Positions 25,872 to 33,999 of a stretch of 64,000 nt of DNA are shown piece after piece. The DNA is taken from positions 372,001 through 436,000 of the forward strand of contig CBDESR010000004.1 of the NCBI GenBank assembly GCA_965242615.1, written 5' to 3'. The position numbers and the translations under genes were made by a program. Every line of letters begins with the position of its first letter. The first letter of the stretch is position 1. The notes beneath the pieces are model-generated. The model saw nothing but the letters and a program-made list of their open reading frames with translations, made no database searches and was not told where the DNA came from. The DNA is from CBDBCU01 sp965242615. Its GTDB lineage: Bacteria > Chloroflexota > Dehalococcoidia > Lucifugimonadales > UBA3495.

Positions 25872-26742
25872 TTAGCGGCGGCGGACGCGGACTTTCTTTT
25901 GGCAGGTGGCGGTCCAGGTGCTGGTGCGCTTGGCGCGATATTGATAGCTGCCGCCGGTGTCCTGGTTGTCGCTGTAACCCCAACCGACCGGGGCGGTCAC
26001 ACTGATGGTTCCGGGGGTGGTGGGAACAACATTTACCGCGCGCTGGTAGCCGATTTCCCGGCAATGGGCCCGGGCGGCGGTTGCGGCGGCGGACTGAAAA
26101 TCAAAGGACACCCCGGAAAAACGCACGCGTGCTGAAGTTTTGGCATTGATTTCGAGGGGTTGGACTGTAGAGAGGGGACCGAGACCGCTTTCAAGCAGGC
26201 GGGAGTCGTCAGCGGGAATGTCCCGGCGTTTGATGATGGTTTTGCGGCGGCGTTCCTCCCGGGGGAATTCAAAGATGAGGTCGCGGGAGACGCCGGTTAC
26301 GCCGGATTCGCCGTCGGTGAGGTAGCCCTCTTGGGCGGAGAGGAAGCCGCGGAAGTTGCCGCTTTGGCCGAAGTAGACGGTGTCGTCGCGTTCGTTGCGG
26401 TGGCGGCCGGCGGCCCAGGTTTCGGCTTTGGTGAAGGTGTCGGATTGGTCGATGGCGCAGTAGATGGTTTTGCCGCGGTTGGCGGCGAGGGATTCGAGGA
26501 TAAGGGAGACGCGGGCATCATCAGCGTCGGCAACGGCGGGGGAGGCTTGCCAGTCGGAGCAGTCCCAGGGGATGGAACGGGGGGCGGCCGCAGCCGCGCC
26601 TACATAGAACAAGCGTTCTGGGGGGGGGTAGTATGGAATTGGAGCGGGTCAAGGCCGGGTCGGCGCGGCCGCTGGGGGTTAGAACGGCGGCGAGGGTCAG
26701 GATACCGACCAAGGATAGGGCGGCGAGGAGGAGTTTGGGCAT
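25872..26742 (-). CDS. Secreted variable protein A, interrupted at a C9 tract
   Basis: The start ATG at 26742 (AAGGAG 8 bases upstream) opens a signal peptide (LLLAALSLVGILTLAAVL) and continues SGRADPALTRSNSILPPP. A tract of nine C (plus-strand G9 at 26620-26628) then shifts the frame; with eight C the frame would continue ERLFYVGAAAAAPRSIPWDC into a body of about 245 residues that is open to 25872. The body N-terminal 110 residues are almost the same as in the paralogue at 58521-59466, but after EFPREER the C-terminus is unrelated (ends in SYQYRAKRTSTW, then a Lys/Arg tail). No family recognised. In the sequenced state no full-length protein would be made. Directly downstream of block R. Confidence 0.7.
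26251..26672. repeat. Duplicated segment shared by variable genes (copy A)
   Basis: Highly similar to 58963-59386. It covers the common N-terminal body, the homopolymer tract and the end of the signal-peptide segment; identity ends sharply near TTCCTCCC on one side and GGCCGCTG on the other. Confidence 0.75.
26620..26628. repeat. G9/C9 homopolymer tract, candidate slippage site (copy A)
   Basis: Nine G on the plus strand, inside the variable gene directly after its signal-peptide segment. The reading frames before and after are both conserved with the paralogue but differ by one base. Confidence 0.7.
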
Positions 26743-26858
26743 AGTGGCTGCTCCTTGGGGTAAGGTTTGGGGTGGGAATTAGGGTAATGGGTGGGGACGG
26801 GGTTGTCAATGGGGGATTGGAGTTAGATATTGGAGGACGGGGATAACATAGGGGGCTT

Positions 26859-27414
26859 TAGTACGGGGTATAGCCGGGGCGGCGCCTCCTGGGCGGCCCC
26901 GGCGGGTGGGTTTAGTATTTATCAGCATTGGGATAGGGGCGCCGGGGCGGAACTTCTGGCCGGAGGTTCCGCCCTTGCGGGAGGGGGTTGGCAAAGGGGC
27001 CATTGGGTTGCCTGCGTCAGGGGGAACATCGGCGTACATCCAGCACGACGTTTCCCGACCCAGTTGCCTGGCGGCAAACTAGACCTTGAGTTGGCTACTA
27101 ACGCCGCTGGGTATGGTTGCCACTACCGGCGTTTTGGCCCAGTCCAGCTACCGGGGTTGACCGCACCTCCAGTCAACCTATTAACTCCAGCTCCTGTAGG
27201 GATGGGGTAGCGGTTTGGCGGCGATTGGGATTTGCCGTTTTCCGCTGCTCCGGTTGGGGATTGAGGGTTCCTTGGCCCTGTCCCCGGGGTTAGGAGCGGG
27301 ACGCTTGACGGCCGCGGGGGCCGGAGGCGTCCACAGCGCGCTGTGAGCTGTATTTCACGGTAAGCTAGCGTATCGTTTTACACCCGGCGTCCCGGGGCTA
27401 GGTCTGACCTTGCA
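26859..27414 (-). ncRNA. Putative structured RNA from block R, copy A
   Basis: Minus-strand promoter at 27421-27449 would start a transcript near 27414. The transcript contains strong stems: GCCGGGGC/GCCCCGGC (26873-26903), GGGCGGAAC/GTTCCGCCC near 26945-26972, GGTTGAC/GTCAACC, GCTACC/GGTAGC enclosing it, GGACGC/GCGTCC, and palindrome CACAGCGCGCTGTG. In the stem 27022-27027/27050-27056 the fourth pair is A-U here and C-G in copy B, a compensatory change. It may act as an independent RNA or as a long leader of the variable gene starting at 26742. No known RNA family recognised. Confidence 0.5.
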
Positions 27415-27420
27415 ATTTTT

Positions 27421-27449
27421 ATTATGGGGGCGGGAATGATAGTTGTCAA
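27421..27449 (-). promoter_or_regulatory. Sigma-70 promoter of block R, copy A
   Basis: Minus strand: TTGACA (27444-27449), 17 bp, CATAAT (27421-27426). Sequence, spacing and position are the same in copy B although the spacer differs at several bases. Confidence 0.65.
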
Positions 27450-27500
27450 GGGATGAATTGGATGAATTTTCGGATTGGTTTTGGGAATTGAGGGTTCTGG

Positions 27501-27520
27501 ATTCCCACTTTCGTGGGAAT
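27501..27520. repeat. dRS3-like palindromic repeat
   Basis: ATTCCC, ACTTTCGT, GGGAAT, within block R copy A, upstream of its promoter. Confidence 0.7.
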
Positions 27521-27634
27521 GACGGTGGGGAGAGGAGGGAGTATTGGGGCGTGCGGGGAGGTTGCCAAAGAGGATAGGTTCAGTTATGGTTATTTACATA
27601 ACTTGATGCCGACTGAATAGTAAGGAGAGGTACG

Positions 27635-28045
27635 ATGTCCACCGCTACTCGCTCGGTTTATCTGGCTTTTGAGTTTGACCGGGACGCGCACCGGCGAGAA
27701 GCCTTTATTGCGCAGGCGGCGCAGCGTTGCGATTTTGCCTTGGATGACCGGTCAATACCGGCGGCGGAGCATAACGAACGGTGGCGGCGGGAGGCGTCGC
27801 GACGGATACGCTCGGTCGACGTGGTCATAGTTCTCTTGGGGCAGGATACTCACAACGCTCCGGGGGTTCAGGATGAGCTGAACCTGGCGCGTCAGTGGAA
27901 CCGGCCTATCGTGCAGTTGATGCCGCAGGGGCGCAATTATGGCCGCGTGTCTGATAACATCCCAATTTGCCGTTACCGGTGGAGTCGGATTAACGAAATG
28001 CTGGTTAATCCCGGGGCGTTTTCGGGCAGCAACCGGACTCGATAA
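27635..28045 (+). CDS. TIR-like (MTH538/ThsB-type) domain protein
   Basis: 136 residues. The pattern VYLAFEFDRDAHRREAFI, DRSIPAAEHNERWRREASRRIRSVDVVIVLLGQDTHNAPGVQDELNLA follows the MTH538 TIR-like family (PF08937), which includes Thoeris ThsB sensors. The first strand, the SVDVVIVLLG strand and the conserved Glu of the DELNLA helix are present. No partner effector of Thoeris type (ThsA) is nearby. Strong ribosome-binding site AAGGAGAGG 6 bases before the ATG. It is followed 15 bases later by a truncated ADP-ribosylglycohydrolase gene. Family-level call is good; a defence role is inference. Confidence 0.75.
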   Translation: MSTATRSVYLAFEFDRDAHRREAFIAQAAQRCDFALDDRSIPAAEHNERWRREASRRIRSVDVVIVLLGQDTHNAPGVQDELNLARQWNRPIVQLMPQGRNYGRVSDNIPICRYRWSRINEMLVNPGAFSGSNRTR

Positions 28046-28060
28046 GCAATAAGCCATCCC

Positions 28061-28327
28061 ATGCGACTGGATGAAGGGCTAATTGGTCATACCCTGCTGT
28101 GTATGGAAGCCGGCTTGTGGGCGATGACGACGCCGTTGGGGTTTGAGGAGGCGCTGGTGAGAGTGGTTAGCGCCGGCGGGGATACGGATACTAATGGAGC
28201 GGTGGCCGGGGCGGTGTTGGGAGCGCGCTATGGGTTTGATGCCATTCCGCCAAGGTGGTTGGAGGGTATTCCGCAACGGGAACGGCTGGAAAAGCTGGCG
28301 GCGGATTTATTGGCCGCCGCTGATTAG
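28061..28327 (+). pseudogene. ADP-ribosylglycohydrolase, C-terminal fragment
   Basis: 88 codons corresponding to the C-terminal third of ADP-ribosylglycohydrolases. The metal-binding loop AGGDTDTNGAVAGAVLGA and the ending AIPPRWLEGI are intact, but the roughly 200 N-terminal residues with the other metal ligands are absent. The ATG gives an open frame with no strong ribosome-binding site, so this is probably a remnant, though a small translated protein cannot be excluded. The last 18 codons and the terminator are repeated at 60857-60998 in island B. Confidence 0.75.
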
Positions 28328-28334
28328 CGGCGGC
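28313..28334 (+). terminator. Terminator overlapping the ADP-ribosylglycohydrolase stop codon
   Basis: GCCGCCGCT and AGCGGCGGC form a 9-bp stem with a 4-base loop; the TAG stop overlaps the 3-prime arm. The stem is followed by TTGGCTTTT. The same hairpin occurs at 60896-60917. Confidence 0.7.
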
Positions 28335-28387
28335 TTGGCTTTTACCCTTTTCCGCAAGGGTTCGGTTTGCGTTCGAGGTATTTCTGG

Positions 28388-28407
28388 ATTCCCGTTGGCA
28401 CGGGAAG
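28388..28407. repeat. dRS3-like palindromic repeat, imperfect
   Basis: ATTCCC, GTTGGCAC, GGGAAG; last base mismatched. Part of the tail block shared with 60855-60998. Confidence 0.6.
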
Positions 28408-28426
28408 GACAGTGAATATACGGGGC

Positions 28427-31021
28427 TTAACTGAAGCGGGCGGCTAGTTCCCCCCGGTTCAACTCCAGCCACTTCACATTAAGCCGGATGCGCTCCAACG
28501 CCTGACGGATGGTCCGTTCCGCCGCCGGAGCCGGGTGTTCCCGGAAAAAGGCTTCCACTTCCGCCGGCTTGTCCCCATCCACGAAGTTGCTGCAAATGGA
28601 GACCAGCCGCATCAGTCCAAACCCGCCATCCCCATAGCGGCGGTCAAACTCCGGCCAGTTGTCCTGGACGAACTGCCAAGCCAGATGGCGGCCTTGCAAG
28701 TTGGCGGCCACGGCGGTTATCACGGTGATGGTGTCCTGGGAACGGACGGCATCGGTCAAGGCACGGCGCAGGGTTTCCTGCAACAGTTCGGGCTGGGTGA
28801 ACCGGGCCATCGCCAACGCCAACCGAATCTTTTCCTCCTGCAAATCGGCTTGTTCGTACAGCCGCCACAGCTGACCATAGGTTTCCGCATCCCCGGCTTG
28901 CGCCGCCAAACTGAACACCACCCCGCGCAAATCCGGGTGCAAACCAGCCGGGTCTTGGCAATAGGCGTTAAAGCGGTCCGTGGCTTGCGCCAGAAAATCG
29001 GAATCGCCATAGCTGCCGACTTGACTAAGCACGGTGCTGCGGAGCAGGGAATCGAGATGGCCTTCGCCGGCTTGAGCCGCCCAACCGATGCGGCGGGCCG
29101 CCGGCCGGAACAAGTCCCGGGCAAAAGCCCGGTAATTTTCATAGCACGGTTCCTCGGCCACCAGCAGCTCAATATCCCGCAGGTTGCTCGCCAAGTCGCT
29201 CCACACCGAGGCATCATCCTCATTCTCGTACGCCCCGGCCAGTTCCAGAAACTGCGTCACCGGCAGCAGCCCCGCCTTGGACAGGGCATAGGCGTCATTC
29301 TGCAACCCCAACCGATCCGTAGCCGGCAGCGCCCGGGAGCGGATGGCCGGCAGCAGCCGCTGCCAATCGGCCGCCGCATAGTTCACCCGGAAAAAGCCCG
29401 TTTCCCCCGGATTCACCTTAAACCAGTTATCGCCCCCGGCCGCCGCCGGCAGCCGCAGCCGGGTTTGCGCCGCATCCATCACAATCGGCCCGGCCGCCGC
29501 GCTCTCCCCATTGCCGCCCTGCGCCACGCTCACCGGCACCTGCCACACCGTCGGCTCCGCCGCCGTCCCCAGCAGATGGTCATAGACAAACCGCTCCTGC
29601 GCCAGCGTCAGCTCCACCCCATCCCCCGACTCCGCCGCCTGCACCGACAGCACCGGATAGCCGGTTTGGGCAATCCAGCTGTCCATAATCGCCGTCACCG
29701 GTTTTTGCGACACCGCCTCCATCGCCGACCACAAATCCCCGGTGCGCGCATTGGCATACTGGTTAGTTTCCAGATACTGATGCAGCCCCTGGCGGAACAC
29801 CTCCGGCGTCAGAAAATTCTCCAGCATCCGGATGACCGACGCCCCCTTGCTGTAGCTGATGGCGTCAAACAACTGGCTGATTTCCGCCGGGTCGTGGACT
29901 TCCTGCTCAATGGGATGGGAGTTTTTCAGACCGTCCAGGCTCAACGCCCGGTCCGTATCCATATTGACGAACTGCGTCCACATCTGCCATTCCGGGAACG
30001 CCCAATCCACCGCTTTAGTTCCCATCCACGAGGCAAAACTTTCGTTCAGCCACAGGTCATCCCACCACTCCATCGTCACCAAATCGCCAAACCACATATG
30101 GGCCATTTCGTGGGCGACGACTTCGGCAACGCGCTGCCGGGTGCCGGCCGAGGAGTTGGCCGGGTCCACCAGCAAGGCCGTTTCCCGGTAGGTAATCGCC
30201 CCCCAGTTTTCCATCGCCCCGGCCGCAAAGTCCGGGATAGCGATATGATCCAACTTTTCCAGCGGATAGGGAATGCCGAAGTAATCATTAAAGAACCCCA
30301 ACATCCGCGCCGAAGTTTCCAGGGCAAACCGCCCCTGCTCCTCTTTCCCTCGGGTCGTCCACACCGCCACCCGGGTATTGTTGACCGATTCCTGCTCGAT
30401 GGCCGTCAAATCCCCCACCACGAAAGCCAGCAGGTAAGTGGACATCACCGGGGTTTCGGCGAAAAGGACGGACTTGTAGCCGGCGTCGAGCCGCTCGGTG
30501 GCGATTACCGGGGTGTTGGATACGGCGGCCAAGGGAGCGGGGATGTTGAGGGTAAGCTGAAAGGCGGCTTTGCAAGAGGGTTCATCCCAGCAGGGGAAGG
30601 CGCGGCGGGCGTCCGTGGCCTCAAACTGGGTAGTCGCCAGGTAAGCCGTTTCCCCCTCCGGGTTCACATACTGGCTGCGGTAAAAGCCGCGCAGTTTGTC
30701 GTTCAGCTCCCCGGTAAAGCGCAAATCCAGTTGGGCCGGGCCGGGGTTGACCGGTTCGGGAAAGGCGAGGATGGCGGTTTCGTGTTCTTTGTCGAGGGTG
30801 ATGGCGGCGGCGCGCTGACTGCCGCCGTTCTGAATGAGCGTGGCGGCGTGGATGGTCAGTTCGTCGGCGTTGAGCAGGATTTGGGAAGTGGTTTCGGCGA
30901 TTTGGAGGTCGATGAGTTCCAGCCCGTCGAAGGTGAAGTTCTGGAGGTCGGGCTGCAAAGTGATGCGGTATTTGGCGGGGCGGACGGTGGCGGGCAGGAC
31001 GACGGCGTCGGCGGTGGGCAT
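28427..31021 (-). CDS. pepN: M1-family aminopeptidase (aminopeptidase N)
   Basis: 864 residues from the ATG at 31021, which has GGAGG about 9 bases upstream; an in-frame extension to 31072 is less likely. The exopeptidase signature GAMENWG and the zinc motif HEMAHMWFGDLVTMEWWDDLWLNE (with the second Glu 18 residues after the HExxH) are intact. The C-terminal 350 residues are the ERAP1-like helical domain. Cytosolic removal of N-terminal amino acids from peptides is expected. Codon usage here has runs of C-ending codons typical of highly GC-rich genes. Confidence 0.95.
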   Translation of the reverse strand: MPTADAVVLPATVRPAKYRITLQPDLQNFTFDGLELIDLQIAETTSQILLNADELTIHAATLIQNGGSQRAAAITLDKEHETAILAFPEPVNPGPAQLDLRFTGELNDKLRGFYRSQYVNPEGETAYLATTQFEATDARRAFPCWDEPSCKAAFQLTLNIPAPLAAVSNTPVIATERLDAGYKSVLFAETPVMSTYLLAFVVGDLTAIEQESVNNTRVAVWTTRGKEEQGRFALETSARMLGFFNDYFGIPYPLEKLDHIAIPDFAAGAMENWGAITYRETALLVDPANSSAGTRQRVAEVVAHEMAHMWFGDLVTMEWWDDLWLNESFASWMGTKAVDWAFPEWQMWTQFVNMDTDRALSLDGLKNSHPIEQEVHDPAEISQLFDAISYSKGASVIRMLENFLTPEVFRQGLHQYLETNQYANARTGDLWSAMEAVSQKPVTAIMDSWIAQTGYPVLSVQAAESGDGVELTLAQERFVYDHLLGTAAEPTVWQVPVSVAQGGNGESAAAGPIVMDAAQTRLRLPAAAGGDNWFKVNPGETGFFRVNYAAADWQRLLPAIRSRALPATDRLGLQNDAYALSKAGLLPVTQFLELAGAYENEDDASVWSDLASNLRDIELLVAEEPCYENYRAFARDLFRPAARRIGWAAQAGEGHLDSLLRSTVLSQVGSYGDSDFLAQATDRFNAYCQDPAGLHPDLRGVVFSLAAQAGDAETYGQLWRLYEQADLQEEKIRLALAMARFTQPELLQETLRRALTDAVRSQDTITVITAVAANLQGRHLAWQFVQDNWPEFDRRYGDGGFGLMRLVSICSNFVDGDKPAEVEAFFREHPAPAAERTIRQALERIRLNVKWLELNRGELAARFS

Positions 31022-31178
31022 ATAAAGGTTCCTCCGGGTTGCTGGGTTGGATGTTGGGGTATAGTTTAACATAAATGGGGAAAGGTTGTGGCCGGCTGAC
31101 CCGATAAGTTGCTTGCCGATGGAGTCAGGGGCGGCGTTGGAGGTGGTGCTGCCGTTGTGGGGGCTGGTGGGGGCGTTA

Positions 31179-31207
31179 TTGACAAGATTTGCGCGTACGC
31201 GTATTAT
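31179..31207 (+). promoter_or_regulatory. Sigma-70 promoter of the DUF262 gene
   Basis: TTGACA (31179-31184), 17 bp, TATTAT (31202-31207). The leader carries a hairpin with arms CCCGGACGC (31260-31268) and GCGTCCGGG (31274-31282) just before the ribosome-binding site. Confidence 0.65.
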
Positions 31208-31307
31208 CTCGTTGTAGCCTAACTATCCCGGAATCTGAGTGTTCCGAAATATACCACTGCCCGGACGCCAAGTGCGTCCGGGTGGTTCGCGCGCGGAGGT
31301 AGTGATT

Positions 31308-32939
31308 ATGGCGATTCACCAGTATAAGATAAAAGAACTCGTGGACGGGGCGGTCAGTAACACCTTTGGGATGCCCGAGTTCCAGAGGGGTTTTGTGTGG
31401 GAACCCAACAAAGTCCGGGAGATGGTCGTGTCTCTCCACAATGATTACCCTATCGGAACTTTGCTGTTGTGGCGGCAACCGCAGGAAGAAGAGCCGCCCA
31501 CTCCCCGGGTCCCTGACGCCAACGTATCGGACGTTTGGGTTGTTGACGGACAGCAGCGCACCACTGGCCTGTGCTTGCTGTTTGGCCGCCGGCCTTACTG
31601 GTGGAAGAACAACGATTCCATGTGGAACTCGTCAGTCGAGAAGTACGACATCCGGGTCAACCCGCTGGGCGACGAAGTGGTTTTCCAGATACCCAAGAGG
31701 AGTGTAGTGCAAGACCCGAGCTATATCTCCCTACGGAAGGTTCTTACTGCCACTGACGGCCAAATTCAGGATATGGCAGAAGAACTGAACAAAGTCAGCC
31801 CCGAGACCAGCCCGTTCGCCATTCTGCATTCTCTGCAAAAATTGCGTGCCATGGGCGAAGTTCAAATTCCTGCCTTCGAGGAATCTAAGGATTTGGATGA
31901 CATTGTCGAAATCTACATTCGCTTGAATCAGCGGGGAACTCGGGTGAATGAAGGAGACATCGTCCGGGCTAAGGTTTCTGCTGAAAATCCTACTTGGATC
32001 GTCACGACCTTTGAGCCTTTCTTGGACGAACTCAAAGACAGCGGCTTTGAGCTGGAACCCACGCTGATTTTCCGCTCGCTGATTGCCGAAGCGACGGGCT
32101 ATACCAGGTTCAAGTATGCTCCGGCGGGGTTCTGGAGTGTCGACAGTTTAAATCAGCAGTGGCCCAAGGTAGAGCGGGCATGGCGCACCGTGATTAACGG
32201 ATTAAATAATCACGGTATCCTCAACGCCGATGTGTTGCCCACGAAAAACGCCTTAATCCCTTTGGTGGTTATGGCGGCCCGGTTTCCGAGGGACTTTAGC
32301 ATCGGCCCTGCTTTGTCTTGGCTGATCCGCGCCAGCTGTCTCAACCGCTACAGTCGGACTACCGACACCAGGTTAGCTCAGGATGTGAAAGTAATTCTTG
32401 AGAAGACTGATTTCAGCTCGGCTGTCCAAGCCGCTATTAATACCTTTGGGCGCTTGGACTTTTCCGAGAACGAGAACGAATACTTCTTGGGAAGTTATCG
32501 GGACGGCGCGGTGCAACTTATGCTTTACCTGTTGGCCTACGCCAACAAAGCCCACGACTGGGGTGCGAGTCAGGAGCGCATCGGTTTTGCTGGCGCTGAA
32601 CTGTTGCAGAAATTCAACCCGGAGTGGCACCATATCTTTCCCCAAGCCTATCTCAAGGGCAACTTGGCGTACTCCAACGCTGACTGCGCGGCCAACATCG
32701 TTGCCATTCGGAAGGAAACCAACATCAAGATCGGCAAGAATGCCCCCATGGATTACATGAAGGGCATCAGCGACAATCTGCTGTCGGAGCAGTACGTGCC
32801 TACCGACCGTCAACTGTTTGACATCAACAGTTTCGATGAGTTCCTCAAGCTTCGGGCGGCATCCCTCGCTAAAGCCGCGAACGAGTTTGTGAGCGGGTTG
32901 GAAAGGGGTCTTGCCCCGGCTCAGCAAGAAGCTGCCTGA
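31308..32939 (+). CDS. DUF262 protein with C-terminal HNH-like region (GmrSD-related)
   Basis: 543 residues. The N-terminal DUF262 domain shows MPEFQRGFVWE (22-32) and VVDGQQRTTG (78-87), the ParB-like NTP-dependent motif of GmrS. Near 440-490 are EWHHIFPQAYLK and a downstream asparagine-rich NIVAIRKETNIKIG, a DUF1524-like His-Asn pattern. GmrSD relatives cleave modified phage DNA. The ATG at 31308 has GGAGG 9 bases upstream. It has its own strong promoter and is unlinked in function to neighbours, consistent with a solitary defence gene. A second, distantly related member is at 48744. Confidence 0.8.
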   Translation: MAIHQYKIKELVDGAVSNTFGMPEFQRGFVWEPNKVREMVVSLHNDYPIGTLLLWRQPQEEEPPTPRVPDANVSDVWVVDGQQRTTGLCLLFGRRPYWWKNNDSMWNSSVEKYDIRVNPLGDEVVFQIPKRSVVQDPSYISLRKVLTATDGQIQDMAEELNKVSPETSPFAILHSLQKLRAMGEVQIPAFEESKDLDDIVEIYIRLNQRGTRVNEGDIVRAKVSAENPTWIVTTFEPFLDELKDSGFELEPTLIFRSLIAEATGYTRFKYAPAGFWSVDSLNQQWPKVERAWRTVINGLNNHGILNADVLPTKNALIPLVVMAARFPRDFSIGPALSWLIRASCLNRYSRTTDTRLAQDVKVILEKTDFSSAVQAAINTFGRLDFSENENEYFLGSYRDGAVQLMLYLLAYANKAHDWGASQERIGFAGAELLQKFNPEWHHIFPQAYLKGNLAYSNADCAANIVAIRKETNIKIGKNAPMDYMKGISDNLLSEQYVPTDRQLFDINSFDEFLKLRAASLAKAANEFVSGLERGLAPAQQEAA

Positions 32940-33003
32940 CGAGGTGTGGTGAGGCCGGGCGGGGGATACCTTTGCCTTTTCGCCGGTTCTTTACATAATG
33001 GAT

Positions 33004-33032
33004 TTGACACTGGGGCGGCGGCGTAGTAATCT
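33004..33032 (+). promoter_or_regulatory. Probable promoter of the dienelactone hydrolase gene
   Basis: TTGACA (33004-33009), 17 bp, TAATCT; about 100 bases of leader precede the ATG. Confidence 0.4.
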
Positions 33033-33130
33033 GCTTGCCAGTAGGCTATGCCTTGTCCGCCGGGCGGTGGTAGTTGCCGGCGTTGCCGGTGGGCAGGGCG
33101 GCGCGCAGTTTGAGTTTGGAGGAGGGCTTT

Positions 33131-33880
33131 ATGCCTTATGAAGGTTTGATGGCCGAGACGGTCAATATCCAGGGACATAACGGCGACCAGATTGACGCTT
33201 ATCTGGCGCGGCCGCTGGGTTCGGGGCCTTTTCCGGGGGTGGTGATGATTCACCATATGCCGGGGTGGGACGAGGCGACGAAGGAGATGGCGCGGAAGCT
33301 GGCGCATAACGGGTTGGTGTGCATTTCGCCGAACCTGCATTTCCGGGAGGGGCAGGGCGATCCGACGGCGAATAGCGCCAGTGTGCGGGAGGCGGGCGGG
33401 ATGCCGGATGACCGCACTTTGGGCGATGTGGCCGGGGCGCGGGATTATCTGCGGACGCTGGCGTATCATAACGGCCGGGTGGGGGTTATCGGGTTCTGTT
33501 CCGGCGGGCGGCAGACTTATTTGGTGGCGTGCCGGCTGGACGGGATTGACGCGGCGGTGAATTGCTGGGGCGGCGGCGTGACGACGGTGCCGGACGGGGA
33601 GCTGGAACGCTCGCGGCAGCCGGTGGCGCCGGTGGACTATACCGCCGATTTGGATTGCCCGCTGCTGGGGCTGTTCGGGAATGAGGATCCCCGGCCGTCG
33701 CCGCAGGATGTGGATGACTTGGAGGCGGCGTTGAAGGCCAATGGCAAGGCTTATGAGTTTTTCCGGTATGATAATGCCGGGCATGGGTTCTTTGCGGTGG
33801 ATCGGCCGAGTTATCGGCAGGAGGCGGCGGTGGACGGCTGGAAGCAGGTGCTGCGGTTCTATAACGCGCATCTGGGGTGA
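33131..33880 (+). CDS. Dienelactone hydrolase family protein
   Basis: 249 residues, alpha/beta-hydrolase fold. The nucleophile is Cys in GFCSGGR, followed by the Asp in FGNEDPRP and the His in NAGHGFF, the Cys-Asp-His triad of dienelactone hydrolases rather than a serine triad. The natural substrate is unknown since no aromatic-degradation genes are nearby. The ATG at 33131 has GGAGGAGGG upstream. It is followed by a terminator at 33959-33989. Confidence 0.9.
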   Translation: MPYEGLMAETVNIQGHNGDQIDAYLARPLGSGPFPGVVMIHHMPGWDEATKEMARKLAHNGLVCISPNLHFREGQGDPTANSASVREAGGMPDDRTLGDVAGARDYLRTLAYHNGRVGVIGFCSGGRQTYLVACRLDGIDAAVNCWGGGVTTVPDGELERSRQPVAPVDYTADLDCPLLGLFGNEDPRPSPQDVDDLEAALKANGKAYEFFRYDNAGHGFFAVDRPSYRQEAAVDGWKQVLRFYNAHLG

Positions 33881-33958
33881 GCCAGGACGCGGGAGCGGGC
33901 CGGCGTGGCGGATGATTAGGGGCGGTTAGGCCAGGCTTTTCCGGGTGGATATTGAGGG

Positions 33959-33989
33959 ACGCCCCCGGCTGATGGGCCGGGGGCGTTTT
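33959..33989 (+). terminator. Rho-independent terminator
   Basis: ACGCCCCCGGC (33959-33969) pairs with GCCGGGGGCGT (33976-33986) across a 6-base loop and runs into TTTT. It lies between convergent dienelactone hydrolase and Hsp70-like genes. Confidence 0.85.
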
Positions 33990-33999
33990 GGGGTGCTTC

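Larger units (their letters stand above)
26859..27561. repeat. Block R, copy A (about 0.7 kb, noncoding)
   Basis: Aligns along its whole length with 57669-58359, with scattered substitutions and short indels. It includes the putative RNA, its promoter and a dRS3-like repeat at the same relative place. Indels break every long reading frame between copies, so it is not protein-coding. It accounts for most of the gene-free stretch 26743-27634. Confidence 0.8.

Noticed and set aside
26830..27210. Plus-strand open frame in block R with the ending PVNLLTPAPVGMG, shared with 57745-58020.
   Set aside because: The frames agree only in the last 45 codons; upstream indels make the peptides unrelated while the DNA stays similar, so it is not coding.
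28360..28385. GTTCGAGGTATTTC resembling a tRNA T-loop in the shared tail block.
   Set aside because: No acceptor, D or anticodon stems can be drawn around it.
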